Below are positions 13,201 through 24,800 of a stretch of DNA of 64,000 nt, in pieces (the first letter of the stretch is position 1; every line of letters starts with the position of its first letter). This stretch comes from Ianthella basta (lineage: Eukaryota > Porifera > Demospongiae > Verongiida > Ianthellidae): assembly GCA_964019415.1 (NCBI GenBank), contig OZ025868.1:9671143-9735142 (forward strand), given 5' to 3'. A program made the translations under genes and the position numbers. The notes under the pieces are model-generated. The model was given only the letters and a program-made list of their open reading frames with translations. It was not told the DNA's origin and made no database searches.

Positions 13201-15783
13201 TTACTCTTTCCACTTGCAAGCACTTCTGAATGTCCACATCCTTTCTCCTGTGTGGCTAGCTTAACCTCATGCCACAATGATGTGCACTGCCATCATCATG
13301 CTTCTGTCATCTGTATATTTCACTGGAATTAGATAGTGTGTTTGAGTAATTAAAGCGAAAGACTTTATACATATCATTTTAGTCCTGACTATAGCTATTC
13401 TGCTACTTGATAATACTGCCATGAGTGCGTCTAAAGCTTATAGCCTGAAACACAAAGTTACAATAGATGTACATACATCACCTCTTAGTATCATATCCCA
13501 CATAGTAACTAGTGAATTTAATGATAATGAAAGTGATCAATTTTGTGCAATGCTCATATGTGTATTTGCACAGTTATTTCTTCAGTATCAATCTTGTTTC
13601 AGATACTAAAAGATGCTGAAGTCTGCATGCTGTGATCTATATAATATTATGCCTTATTACATTCTATTATTTTCTGTATGCAGAGCTGAATACAACCCTC
13701 CCCACTTCACCTGCTTCAAGTAAGTTCTGTTGATCACTTTCAAACTCAACACTTGTAGTAACATATATAGAGTCTTGCATAGAGATGGTACTGTTGGGCA
13801 ACTACTTCAATACTGTTGATACTTGTGCTATAAGGTAGCTGATGTCAGTTAATATGGATCTAGTGTTGTAGCAAGTCTGAATGAAGCCAGTGTTGTTTGC
13901 AGCCCCCAATGGTATTAGACAGCAATTGTATTGACTGGTGTATATGCTGCCATTTTGTTATGCTGGTATCAATGCCTTTTCTGCCAGCCATTCCTAAATT
14001 CCTTCAAATTCTAAAGCAATTTTTATACACTAGTTCTTATTATTCTTCCCATAGAATTCTTGCGCACTCTTAGTGCACGACACAGGGCACCTATTGACCC
14101 CATTTTCTAAGACTACTTACAAGCATTCACGAAGGACTAGGATCCGAGCGCTGGTGGCAATCTGAAAAGTACAGTGCTGGAGCGGGTAGGAAAATTGTCT
14201 TCCTCGTGTATTAAGATACCCCAATGCTACCATTTTGTTGCGCTGGTATACCGTTACCGTAACATGGCAGCCCGTACATCTACAGTGGCACAACTGTGCT
14301 TGATGTTCTGCAAAATCTTTATCTACTTTAAGGAAAGGGTATTAGTCAACACAAGTACTAATCTGATGTAGCCATAGTCCTTCGGATATGCAAAAACTGT
14401 ACAAACTAGTGTATAAAAATTCCTTTAGAATTAGAAGGGATTTAGGAATGGCCAGCATAAAAAGCATAGAAACAAGCAACAGTACTCAACACCATGATAA
14501 ACTACATTTCCGTGAAGTTCGCTCTGCATTCCTAATTTCCTTGTGGATGCATAGACCTAAATGTCAAGCTAGTTAGTCCCATGTATAGAAAATTAATATG
14601 CCATACTGAGTCTTTGTGCATAGTGGGTTGGTATACTTACAGTAAGCTTTGTAACTTCAATGGAGCTTCTTAAAATTCCTCTGTAATCATTTGGTAAGTA
14701 AAGCAGGACTACATAGTAAAAAAGGTTAGAAGGAGCCGGTGTCATAGGACCACAATATACCGTGACTATTAACTGATTCTTGAGCCAGACATGACTGTTG
14801 ATGACACAGCAAGTGCATGTAGTTTTGAACTGGAGGTCTTTGTCAGCTGCCTACATAAGCAGTTGACAAAGACCTCTTGGGTTAAAACCATTCGGATTAT
14901 CCTGCATTTGATCTATCAATAACACTTGTGTCCTGCTCAAGAATCTGTTACTAGTGGGTATATCAATGCAACTATGAGGCTCTACAACGTTGTTTGACCA
15001 CAATAAAGCTGTGTGGCACCATCAAGCCTCTAAGAATATTAATTTTTTATCTCCTCCTGTATACATTGTAGCTTTGTTCATGAATTCTGGATACACTCTA
15101 ATCAGCAGAAGTACATAACTAGAGTATTACAATACAACTGAAGGCTTTATTGATGTTATTGATTGGCCATGTTACTTACTCTGTGCATTACCACAGTTGT
15201 GTTATGTGTAGTCATCTGTATGTACCCTCTACAGTATATCTTCCATTGCAGTTAATGTAGGTATATTTGTTGGAACTACAAGTGCCTTGGCACTGCTGCT
15301 AGAGCTATCCATCATATGTACTGATGTCATCACCTCCTCTTTTCCACTGCAGCACTACCTTCTCCAGGAGTGGCTTCAGATACAGGTATATGTTTGCATT
15401 ATAGTGAATGAGCAGATATACCGCAATACTACTGAAGCCTTTGATTGATTATTTAATAGCTACGTATGTTACGTATTTTCTGAAAGGCACATTACCACTA
15501 TTGTGTTATGTGGACAACATCTGTATGTACTCTTTACAGTATATCTTTCATTGCAGTTGATGTAGGTATATTTGCTGGAACTACAAGTGCCTTGGCACTG
15601 CTGCTAGTGCTCTCCGTCATCACTACTGGTGTCATCACCTTCCTCTGCACCAGGAGGTGCTACAGCAAGAAGAGCACTCCTCCACCTCCTAAAGAGAAGA
15701 GTGTGTACTATGAAACTGTTCAGTCAGACAGTGTACAGATGCAGCCCAGCCCAGCATACCAGTCTGTGGAGCAGGTGAAGTGA
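10277..15783 (+). CDS. Receptor gene A: Ig-like/FN3-like single-pass receptor with ITIM-like tail
   Basis: Six coding exons, all joined by phase-1 GT-AG introns: 10277-10367 (signal peptide), 11581-11895 (Ig-like), 12741-13001 (FN3-like), 13684-13719 and 15353-15385 (linkers), 15557-15783 (membrane helix, tail, TGA). The sum is 963 nt, 320 residues, fully in frame. The Ig-like exon has a paired-cysteine pattern ending TCFQC...GCV. The FN3 exon has the extra cysteine motif NCTDC. The helix is about residues 250-276, followed by TRRC. The tail has STPPPPKEK (possible SH3 ligand), VYYETV with Tyr297 (matches V-x-Y-x-x-V, the ITIM consensus) and AYQSV with Tyr313; the two YxxV boxes are 12 residues apart. 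The ATG lies 6 nt after a splice acceptor, so a 5' non-coding exon is expected. Likely role: cell-surface recognition or adhesion receptor signalling through tyrosine phosphorylation. The exon structure is well supported; the function is inference. Confidence 0.8.
11143..11399. repeat. Palindromic MITE, family R3, in intron 2 of gene A
   Basis: The element is an inverted repeat along its whole length: the left arm contains ATGTAGGGATGGCATAA and GCATTAACCATGG, and the right arm carries their complements, ending TTTTTATTATTTC. Both ends abut TA, which fits a TA target duplication. Related copies lie at 51628-52372, 52460-52715 and, partial, at 61370-61500. It is non-coding and non-autonomous. 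Confidence 0.75.
12416..12480. repeat. CA-rich microsatellite in intron 3 region of gene A
   Basis: Imperfect (CA)n tract with interruptions, just upstream of the FN3 exon. No other feature is seen between the Ig exon and the FN3 exon. Confidence 0.9.
14833..14876. repeat. Short hairpin in intron 4 of gene A
   Basis: GAGGTCTTTGTCA is separated by about 18 nt from TGACAAAGACCTC, giving a 13-bp perfect stem. It may be the end of a small mobile element. The rest of this intron (13720-15240) shows nothing else recognisable. Confidence 0.6.
15252..15340 (+). pseudogene. Relic duplicate of the membrane-helix exon in gene A
   Basis: After a TTCCATTGCAG acceptor the sequence repeats the start of the true membrane exon at 15557 (VNVGIFVGTTSALALLLEL versus VDVGIFAGTTSALALLLVL), then decays and runs into the acceptor of the linker exon at 15353. 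The intron just upstream is also copied (CTGTATGTACCCTCTACAG). It is a partial tandem exon duplication. It is not needed for the gene A frame and is probably skipped. Confidence 0.7.
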
Positions 15784-16075
15784 CAGTTGACAGTAATTGG
15801 CAGCAGGGTTACTAAGCATAACAAAGTTCTAGAACTGAGATTTACTTTTGTCAATAATTTGTAAGCTTGACAGTTTGGACGATGTGAGCAATGCTTACAG
15901 TTTCACCAATTATTCTAGTACGCATATATGTCTATAGCAGGATTGAGGCAAAACCTTTCCCAGTTTCATTGTTATTGCACACTCACCTTTTGCATGTTTG
16001 CTGTCTGATAGTGTATGCAATCGCATAGCAATCGTACTGCTGTCTGTACCTGTTTTGACGAGCGAACTATGGTTT
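15500..16075 (+). repeat. Inverted duplicate: last exon and 3' end of gene A
   Basis: The last intron end, membrane/tail exon and about 300 nt past the stop codon match the complement of 18240-18815 (gene B) at very high identity in the exon and with small indels afterwards. The copies face each other across about 2.2 kb. They reflect duplication followed by either recent origin or gene conversion. Confidence 0.75.
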
Positions 16076-16616
16076 CACTGGTGCATGATAATTTTCAGCT
16101 GCTAATGTAAAGGAATGACTGTGGTTACAGTTATTGTTTCCAGGCAATATAAAGAACACTATTCTAGGGCTAGTGCTATGATTTCAGGTATTACCCATTT
16201 GCCCTCATAAAACAGTTAACAGGACTTTTGTTCCAGAGGCATTTTCGTGAGAGTATTTTTTTTAGAAATTTTGCTGATGATACGATTCATGTAAATATTC
16301 TCTGAACATTTTGCATCAACCCTAATATGTTCGTTGGCGAACTAAAACAAGATGATGTCTTATATGTAGCCTCACTGGTTGGCAGCTACAATACGAAAGT
16401 AGATGTGTGTACTCACAAAGCACAGTGCCTCACATTTGGGCTGCTGCGAATGAATAGCTACAAGAAGGTCTGTGATTGAGCATGCTACATTGAGAGAGCT
16501 GACCATGATTTGTGCTACCTAAGACAGATAGCTCACTTTGACAATGGCAAGTGATCCACTATCACAGATGCCAATGAAACAGTGATTCAGAAGATATGTC
16601 TACAGTGATAATGGGA

Positions 16617-16838
16617 AGAGATAGATAGATAGATAGATAGCTATATTATTTTACAACAGGAATGCTGCATCGACTACGGTGGGTTTTCATGCAGGCCCTG
16701 AGAACAAGGTACAGACAGACACACAATACAACACGAGATCACAGTAATAATAAATTGAGTAAATCAGTACAATTGTATTTCTTAATAGTGAATTATAAGC
16801 TCATTAGTCTATCTATATCTATCTATCTATCTATCTAG
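16617..16838. repeat. Paired (TAGA)n and (TATC)n microsatellites
   Basis: A TAGA tract at about 16617-16640 and a complementary TATC tract at about 16806-16838 flank about 165 nt. The second tract abuts the end of the kinase relic. The tracts could pair to form a long hairpin. Confidence 0.85.
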
Positions 16839-17395
16839 CGTTTCCGTACGTTGAAATCTGTAGGCATCAGTGGCGTCATTGTCGTCTCTCCCTAGCTTAG
16901 TCGCAGTGCCGAATTTGCCCAGTTTGGCCTTTGGACAGAGAGTGAGGTAGACGAAAGAGGCATTCAGGTCCCTGAAAATGGTAGCCGGTTTCCGCGAATG
17001 AAGGTAGCGAACGGCCAAAACCACGTCTCGCAGAATACATGCCTTTGTGGTCAAGGGCAATGCAGGTTTAGGGGTGGTCTTGAGGTACTGATCAAGGTTG
17101 TGCTGTAGCAGTTCCGTCACAATGACGGGATATCCGCCCTTGATGGGGAAGTGGAGGCCATAGAACTGCAGCACGTTCGGATGCTTGAGCTCGCTCCAGA
17201 GAGTGCACTCGTAGAGGAAGCGATCGGAAAGGTATTCCGTGACGTCTTGCGTTCGTAGCCTCTTAATGGCGCAGGGCGCATCCGCCCACGTCCCTTATCA
17301 CAGTGCCGAACAGCCCCACGCTAATGTGCCTCTCGGTGATCTCAACACCTTCAATCGCCAAGTGCTGCAGGGCGTCGCCGTGGCCATGGGTGCAG
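16827..17395 (-). pseudogene. Protein kinase domain relic
   Basis: Read on the minus strand, a kinase fold can be followed: ITERHISVGLFGTVIRDVGG (glycine loop), a frameshift, then CAIKRLRTQ (the VAIK lysine), YECTLWSELKHPNVLQFYGL (alpha-C and beta-4 region), VIVTELLQHNLDQYL (hinge), RDVVLAVRYLHSR, then IFRDLNASFVYL where HRDLxxxN is expected, and KAKLGKFG where DFG is expected. The catalytic His (FRD for HRD), the metal-binding Asn (changed to Phe) and the DFG Asp (changed to Lys) are lost, and the reading frame breaks between glycine loop and lysine. The relic ends at a microsatellite. It resembles tyrosine-kinase or TKL members but is inactive. It sits between the converging 3' ends of genes A and B. 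Confidence 0.75.
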
Positions 17396-18239
17396 TGTTG
17401 CACAGCCACTGTAGTCCGCAGCACCGAGGGCACTTTGCACCGTCGGAAATTGCCTGCTTTGAAGCCTTAATGTACAATGTCATATATGCACGTATACTCG
17501 CACTTTTATCAGGTTCTTCAGTGTTTGGGTTTCAGGTTTACTGGTCAGGTGACTCGTGCGTTTGTGGTTGCTGCGCCCAAGAAGCCATTGGTAATCAAGA
17601 GTCATAAGACTTCACATGAACGGCATAATCTGTCAGTGAACGTACGTAATCACTGCAGCTCTCCACGCGATAATTATACATCTGGCCATGTAGTTAGATG
17701 GAGAGAATCAGTCTATAATCATAATAACTTGTAGACTAGGATGTATGAACATCACGTGACTGATAGCTAATCATGGATGACTGAAGAAGAGGGCCACCAT
17801 CAATCACATTCTACTGGCACTGGGAAAACTGCACCCCCAGCGCATGCAACATATATATTTTTTAGCTATACTGTTCAACAAAAGTGTGCATGCAGGAAAA
17901 TATTAGGAGAGGGCGCAAATGCACTGTGGATGACATGAACTGGTAAGTCACACGACAAAGGAACCCGTGTGCCCAGTGCCATACTTATAGCTCTTTGTAG
18001 GAAGAGTGTGACATCACTGCAGTAGGCACAAGGATCGAAGTTGGAATCCCAACTTTCACATGTCCTGTGTTGGTCTGTCTTGTCTTATAATGCTGCGTAC
18101 TCAACTCAGCAAAGTGGGAAGCTATTGTTATGTTGGTAAGTTATAAAGTAGCTAGTGCCCACCATACTGGAGCTCTGCAAGGAATGGCACGTGCACATGT
18201 ACGTGCAGTCACTTCTCGTGTACACACATAACATGCCAT

Positions 18240-18815
18240 CTTAAACCATAGCTTACTTGCCAAAACAGGTACACTAACCGATAGCAGTAGCATTATTGCT
18301 ATGCATTGCATACAGACAGAAAGCATGCATAAAGGAGTGCATGCAATAACAATGAAACTAGGAAATATTTTGCCTCAATCCTGCTATAGATCTGCACATA
18401 CTAGAATAATTGGTGAAACTGTAAGTATTGCTCACATCGTGCACCAAACTGTCAAGCTTACAAATTATTTACAAAAGTAAACCAGAGTTCTAGAACTCTG
18501 CTCCGGTAAGTAACCCTAGTGGCCAATTACTGTCAACTGTCACTTAGCCTGCTCCACAGACTGGTATGCTGGGCTGGGCTGCATCTGTACACTGTCTGAC
18601 TGAACAGTTTCATAGTACACACTCTTCTCATTAGGAGGTGGAGGAGTGCTCTGCTTGTTGTAGCACCTCCTGGTGCAGAGGAAGGTGATGACACCAGTGG
18701 CAATGACAGAGAGCACTAGCAGCAGTGCCAAGGCACTTGTAGTTCCAGCAAATATACCTACATCAACTGCAATGAAAGATATACTGTAGAGGGTACATAC
18801 AGATGACTACACATC
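18240..18815 (-). repeat. Inverted duplicate: last exon and 3' end of gene B
   Basis: Complement of 15500-16075, see there. The coding part differs from gene A by only a few residues (for example YNKQSTPPPPNEK versus YSKKSTPPPPKEK). Confidence 0.75.
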
Positions 18816-21800
18816 TATACATATAATTCAGTTTGTTTGTTAGTTTGTTTGTTCGCTTTTGGCACAAATACTACAGAACAGAACGCCACCAAGCTCTCAG
18901 GGATTATAAAGTGGAGCTCCAGATGTGTCTTTCACGGGTTGAAATTGCCCGTCTTGCAGTTCCTGAAGAGATATCCTTCACTTTCCGGTTTTTCATTCGC
19001 CGCTGACAGCCACTGTATTAATAATTGCTTATTGACTTCTGGCTATCGGGCGGTTTGATTCACTGTCTTCCAACGATTAAATTTAAACTCAGCCGTCGTT
19101 ATAGCAGCTACCCTCTGTTGCTAACTAGCTGTCTTGCGACTTGCCGAAGCAGAAGCCCACCGAAGGCGGGCGCCCTGCTAGTGCATTATAACACAGTAGA
19201 GATATTGTGTCTTGGTGCATGTAACGTGGCCAATAAACAACGTTGATCAAAAACTAAAGCTGTACGTATTGTAATTATGTCAAGCTGTATTTATTTGTGC
19301 TCATTCACTATATATAATGAGACATACCAGTGTCTGAAGTCACTCCTGGGGATGGTAGTGCTGCAGTAGAAATGGGTGTAAATAGGTAAAGCTGTATGCG
19401 CATGTACGCATTTGAGATTGAGCAGACGTGTAGTTGAAACGAGGTTGAAAGCACACAGTGTCATATAAATTCCTTTATGCTACTATCATTAGGTACAGAT
19501 ACAAACAAAGTTAGCAAATTTAGCAAACATCGCAATAATCACCAACGTTTGTAGGCATAACTATACTTATACACAGAACTGCAAACACATTATACAGTCT
19601 TTATTGCAGTTGAAGTAACATTTTAATGCATGGAGCAGTTTTCACGAGTTAAAGCACAAATGTTCCTGATATAGAATCCAACTGTAACTACTGTATGGAA
19701 CAGCCCAACCCATTCATACCTCAAAGATGCTAATGAGATAGCAGCCAGGGAGAGAGCAGTCTGGCATTACCAGATCCCGCCCCTTACTTCATTTCATTGC
19801 ATAACCCCTACTGGGGTATGTTTTAGAGAAATAGAGGAGAGAAAGTGATCTGGATTATGCAAGAGTATATTGGAGATCTGAAGGTGGTTGCCATACATGC
19901 ATTGATCATTGCTGCAAGGAATGCTCTGTACACTGGCCCTTCCAGTGTTGGTTGTGCTTGTGAGCAGACAAATCCAAATAGCTACTGCAAGGAAGCATTG
20001 ACTGAAGATGGCAATATATGGTTTCCACAATTATGTGCAGAGTCTAAAGGAGGTGTTCTGTGAAAATATTGAAGGAGCGCCCACAATAACTAGACAGTTG
20101 GTCAAGTATTGGAAGTTCTCCAGTTGCAAAAAAAGACTTTCTCTATCACTGACTATTCTCTATCAGTAACTACTCTGAATCGAGTTAGATTGAGTTTGAG
20201 TTAGTTGAAGAAGAAATTGGACATTTCCAGTCTAACACTTCTTATACCAATTACAAGTAGAAAAGCACATGACAGCACACCTGAAAATGTTCTGCTGCAA
20301 GTTAGCACACAAAGTAGTTAGTAACGGTGGCTCAAGATTGACTGTTACATATATCACCACTGCCATGTACCACACAGTGCAATTGAAACACCTGCCATTC
20401 CTTCACATCAGTAAAATAACTGAAAGGTACCACTAGTCCAAGTTGTAGAGGGTGAGGCCCACATATGGACGCAGGTGCAGTTATATGCACTAATTGATGG
20501 TAGAAAGTACCACTAACATAAGATTGGATTGCTTATTTAAGCAGGGGAAGTCTTTAGCCGATGGCTACTATTCTAGGCACCCAGTAACAGACATAATACA
20601 ACATGCGGAAACAAGGACATGATGAGTCACAGTTTAATTGAATATGTAGTCATGCAACAAAACGAATGTCTATAAATTGAAAAAGAGAGAGACAGAAAAG
20701 AATGATCATGACTAACATGCAGATAATTATGTGAAATTCATGCAGACTTAGTCAGGGTGTGAAAAGGTTATGCACTGCTCTTGAGAAGTTAATTATTGTG
20801 GTGGAGTCTCTGATTACTGATGGGAGTGAACACCAGATTGATGCTCAAACGTAAGAGAAGGCGGGTTGGCCAAATGATGAGCGGACTGATGGTAGATTGG
20901 TGAGGGTCCTGGTACGTGTATTATGATCATGGGTGGGGCAATGAAACACTGATGATAAGTAAGAAGGAGCTGATGAATTGTGGCACTTCAAGGTGAGCTG
21001 TGCTGCATGGATCTTCCTGCGGACTTCAAGGGAGGTGAGGCCAAGGTCTGACCAGAGTTCAGTGGAGGATGACAGTTGGGGACAGTGAAGGGCTAGTCTG
21101 CATGCAAAATTAAATAGAAATTGGAGACGTGATGAATCTTTATGGGTACAGCTATACCAGACAACGTCGCAGTAGTCAAGATGTAGAAGGATGCAGGACT
21201 TTAAAAAAGTGAGCTGGGAAGGAACCAGGAGAGACGTCGATCTGAGAAGATTCACATTCCTTAACACCTTCTTAATGACATGGTTGATGTGGTCGGTTCA
21301 AGTTAGGGTGTCGTTGATGACTACTCCTAGCAGCTTGAAGCATCAAACTTGTTCAATGCCACAGTCATTCAATGACAGCTGGAGGGAAGGTGGAACAACA
21401 CTGGCTCTTGGCGAACGTATCAGCATGCACTTGGTCTTGTTGGTGTTCATTTTCAGCCCATTGTTTATCCAAGATATGAAGTATTCCATCCAAGATGTAA
21501 AGGATTAAGATCATCATGAGAACAAGTTGGAGTACACATGAGGTGCACTTGAAGGAACTACAATATTATAAGTACAGTATACATGGGCTATAACCTGGCT
21601 ATTACAAATTATATAATAATGTACATTGGAGCATAATTAAAACTCACTGATTGACTGAGTTGAAGCTGTAGCTACATTGTCCAAACATCCCTGACTGACA
21701 CATCCTCCACCAGATGAACTGACTACTGTGATGGTGTAGTTGGTGTTTGGGGACAGACCAGTGGCTGTTAGTGACATGCAGTCAGTGCAGTTGATTAGGT

Positions 21801-24800
21801 TAGAGCACAAAGGGGAATCTTCTGGACACACTCGTGTACTGTACTGCAACCCAGGAGATGGTCTTGTCCATGTGTAGGTAATGCTGCTACAAGTCCTTGC
21901 TTGGACCAATACAGCGGACACACATCGAGGGAGGCCTACAAAGGGGAGAACGTGCACACATGTACAACATAGCATAGTGGAGGATCAACTATTCGAGATT
22001 CATAGAATTTTAGCAACAATTTGCTTGTCCAAGACTGAACTGCATGAGTAGTCCCAGGCGATAGTGATAATACTACTATCATGACAACAAAAAGTAACTA
22101 CTTGCAATAGTGAATAGTAATACAATAGTATCAAGAAATAGTGTATAATACTGTACATGCAGTACATACCATCATGCAACACCGCATACAACCACACACA
22201 GTGAAAGCAAAAGCACTGGTGCCAGTAATTGTGCTAGTTCATGGTAGAAGAAGCCCCTCAATACAATTATAGTTATCTGTTCAGTAGGCAGTGTTTGTTC
22301 CTAAGTGGTATTGCCACTGAAAACATTGGTATCCTTGGCAGTGCCTGGTCTCGAGTTTGGACATGCCATATCAGTTGAGTTTGCACCTGATGTCTCAAGC
22401 ACCAGGCCACCAGTCTCCAATGTGCCATATAAACTGTTTTATTGAGATAGGCTAACCGATGGCTGAATAGTAGTCGCCCACTATTGTATTTGAATAGTGA
22501 GCCTACTATCACAATAGTGATAGTATTGCAACTATTGCCCAGGCCTAGAACTGAGTCACAAAAAATGTCACATCATCAGCCATACATACGCATACTCTGA
22601 CAAAATGTTCAAAGACTTGTGGGGAGTGTGAATTCATTATCAAAAACTCCTCGCATGATGACCACAAAGCTGTGCTCTATAAAATTTTGGCATTGCATTG
22701 CAGTCACCCAAATGTACCATGATCACTAGTATGGGGAAGAGTATGCATTGTCCTGGTCGATAAACATCAATAAGCAATAACATTAACACATGCAGTCAAG
22801 GTGCATTGAAAATAGTTAGGCTATGGTAGATCCACTGTGAAACAATGTCAGTTGATCGAAAGGTGTGAGTCTTGCTTTCACTCACGTGTGACATTCACAC
22901 AGGTTCGCAGCACTCATTTGAAGCCCACTGTTACTGTTTGGCACAAACAAAAGGTTGCAGATATGTGGGCGTTTAGGTAACCACAAGACTAAAACGTCAG
23001 CGAGCAAACTAAGCATTGTGGTAGGCAAGCAAATCACAATAATTTACAAACAATATAGAAGCAAAACATGATAAAAAGTCAGATGGTCACAGTTGCAAGT
23101 CAAATTTATATCCAGTAGCCTTTCCTTCACTTCGAAGGACTTCTGGAATCACCTTCCTCAGATGTCCGATGTATTTTCTGCATTTCTCCACAGAGACTGA
23201 TTTGATTGATTGATTGATTAATTATCATTTGTCAACAGCTTCATGGCACCTGTTCAACGCTGTTGGAAAGTGTCTAACTACAGGAGGAGTGCCACGCAGT
23301 GGAGCAGTAGTTGAGGTAGGGGAGAACTAATGATAGGTACAGCATTTTCCTTGTCTTCACTGGAAGGTAGCTGCTGGCTTTGCAGATGCTGGCCAGTGCA
23401 GCAAAGGCCTTTCTGTGGATGCTGGCCACATGTAGCTTCCAGTTTAGGTCTTGGTAACCCCAAGGTAATTGACCAAGCAAGACTTGGGAATTGCTGTACC
23501 ATTCAATGACACATTGGTGCCGCTGCTCTTCCGCTGCCCTTCATTCCATCAATCAGTTCTTGCTTGCTTGATTTCAATGCCACTCTGCATGGATACGTCA
23601 CCATCCCTACATCTGGCAATATCGTAGTCAGGCGTCGTGTGACCCCTCCTCACGGAAGGGTCAGGTTAAGTCTAATACATTGACTTGTCCACGCGGAATG
23701 CAATTATGTGCTGTGGAATGTAATTATTGCGCAACATTATGCCTCGCTTGTGGCTGCAAGTATGTGCGACGCGACGTCGACGGCTCGCGACACTTACCTG
23801 ATCTTTCATAATAGCTGTCAAAGGAGTGACAGCAAAGACTATCGATGTCCCTTTGACCGGCAACACCAGGCCGAACACTGTCGGCGGGCACGCGTAGCAC
23901 AGGCTCTTGCTGAAGCCGGTTGGCAAAACAGTGAAAACATCCCTCACAGAAACGATGCCAGACACGACCTGAAGTTGCTCTGGCTTCATGGTAGAATAAC
24001 CAAGGCGTTGGATGGCTTCCGTCGCAGTGTATAACACTCTCTGGTCCATGCTCTGGTCTGCTGCCATTGGCGAACACGGAAGCGATAAATATTTCACACC
24101 TTTCTTGCAATCTGATTGGGCACGCAACCATTGTGGCGTGCTGCACAAGTCAATGTATTAGACTTAACCTGACCCTTCCACGAGGAGGGGTCACGCAATG
24201 CCTGACTAGCAACATTGGTGGTTGGCCTGTCACAGGCTGCAACTAGATTATCCGCATGCCCCTACATGAAACTGCTACCTAGGCCCTGTACATGCATGGC
24301 AAAAGTGCTTCTCCCAATTTTGTAATCGCTCATTCCACGTCTCCAAAAGTTGTATCATAGGCAGTAATAAGTCCAAAGTGATGGATAAGTATAATATGGT
24401 ACTGAAAGATACTGGCTGTGGCTGAGATGTAATTCATGATACACAGTGCATAGGTGTATGTATAGTGTTATGGAAGGCTGAAAGAAATACACAGTAGTGT
24501 AACAATGGAGCAGTCAGGCTGAATAACATCATGAGGTTTAGCTGTTGTATGATTCGAAGCTGGAAAGGTAGGTCATCTCTTGTCAGCACTGACAGTTATC
24601 AATAGTCTTATAGAGCTGCAAGCCGTTTGCCAAATAGCATAACTGCTGACTGAGGTGAATAGCCACTTGTGATGGCGAACCTTCCATTTGGAGATAATAC
24701 AGAGTCTCTTGTACTTGTGCAGGGATGCCGATAATTGATGATTCATTGAAACTGGCTAAGTGTGTCTAATGATCCTTTGAACAGAAGTGGACTAGCTTTG

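Noticed and set aside
14041-14580. Frames of 60-65 codons in intron 4 of gene A
   Set aside because: Short, no family similarity, and the receptor exons splice in phase without them.
16827-17174. Functional protein kinase gene
   Set aside because: Essential His, Asn and Asp residues are replaced and the glycine loop is in another frame.
19790-20063. Overlapping open frames of 70-78 codons on both strands
   Set aside because: No start context, splice pattern or recognisable domain; length is as expected by chance.
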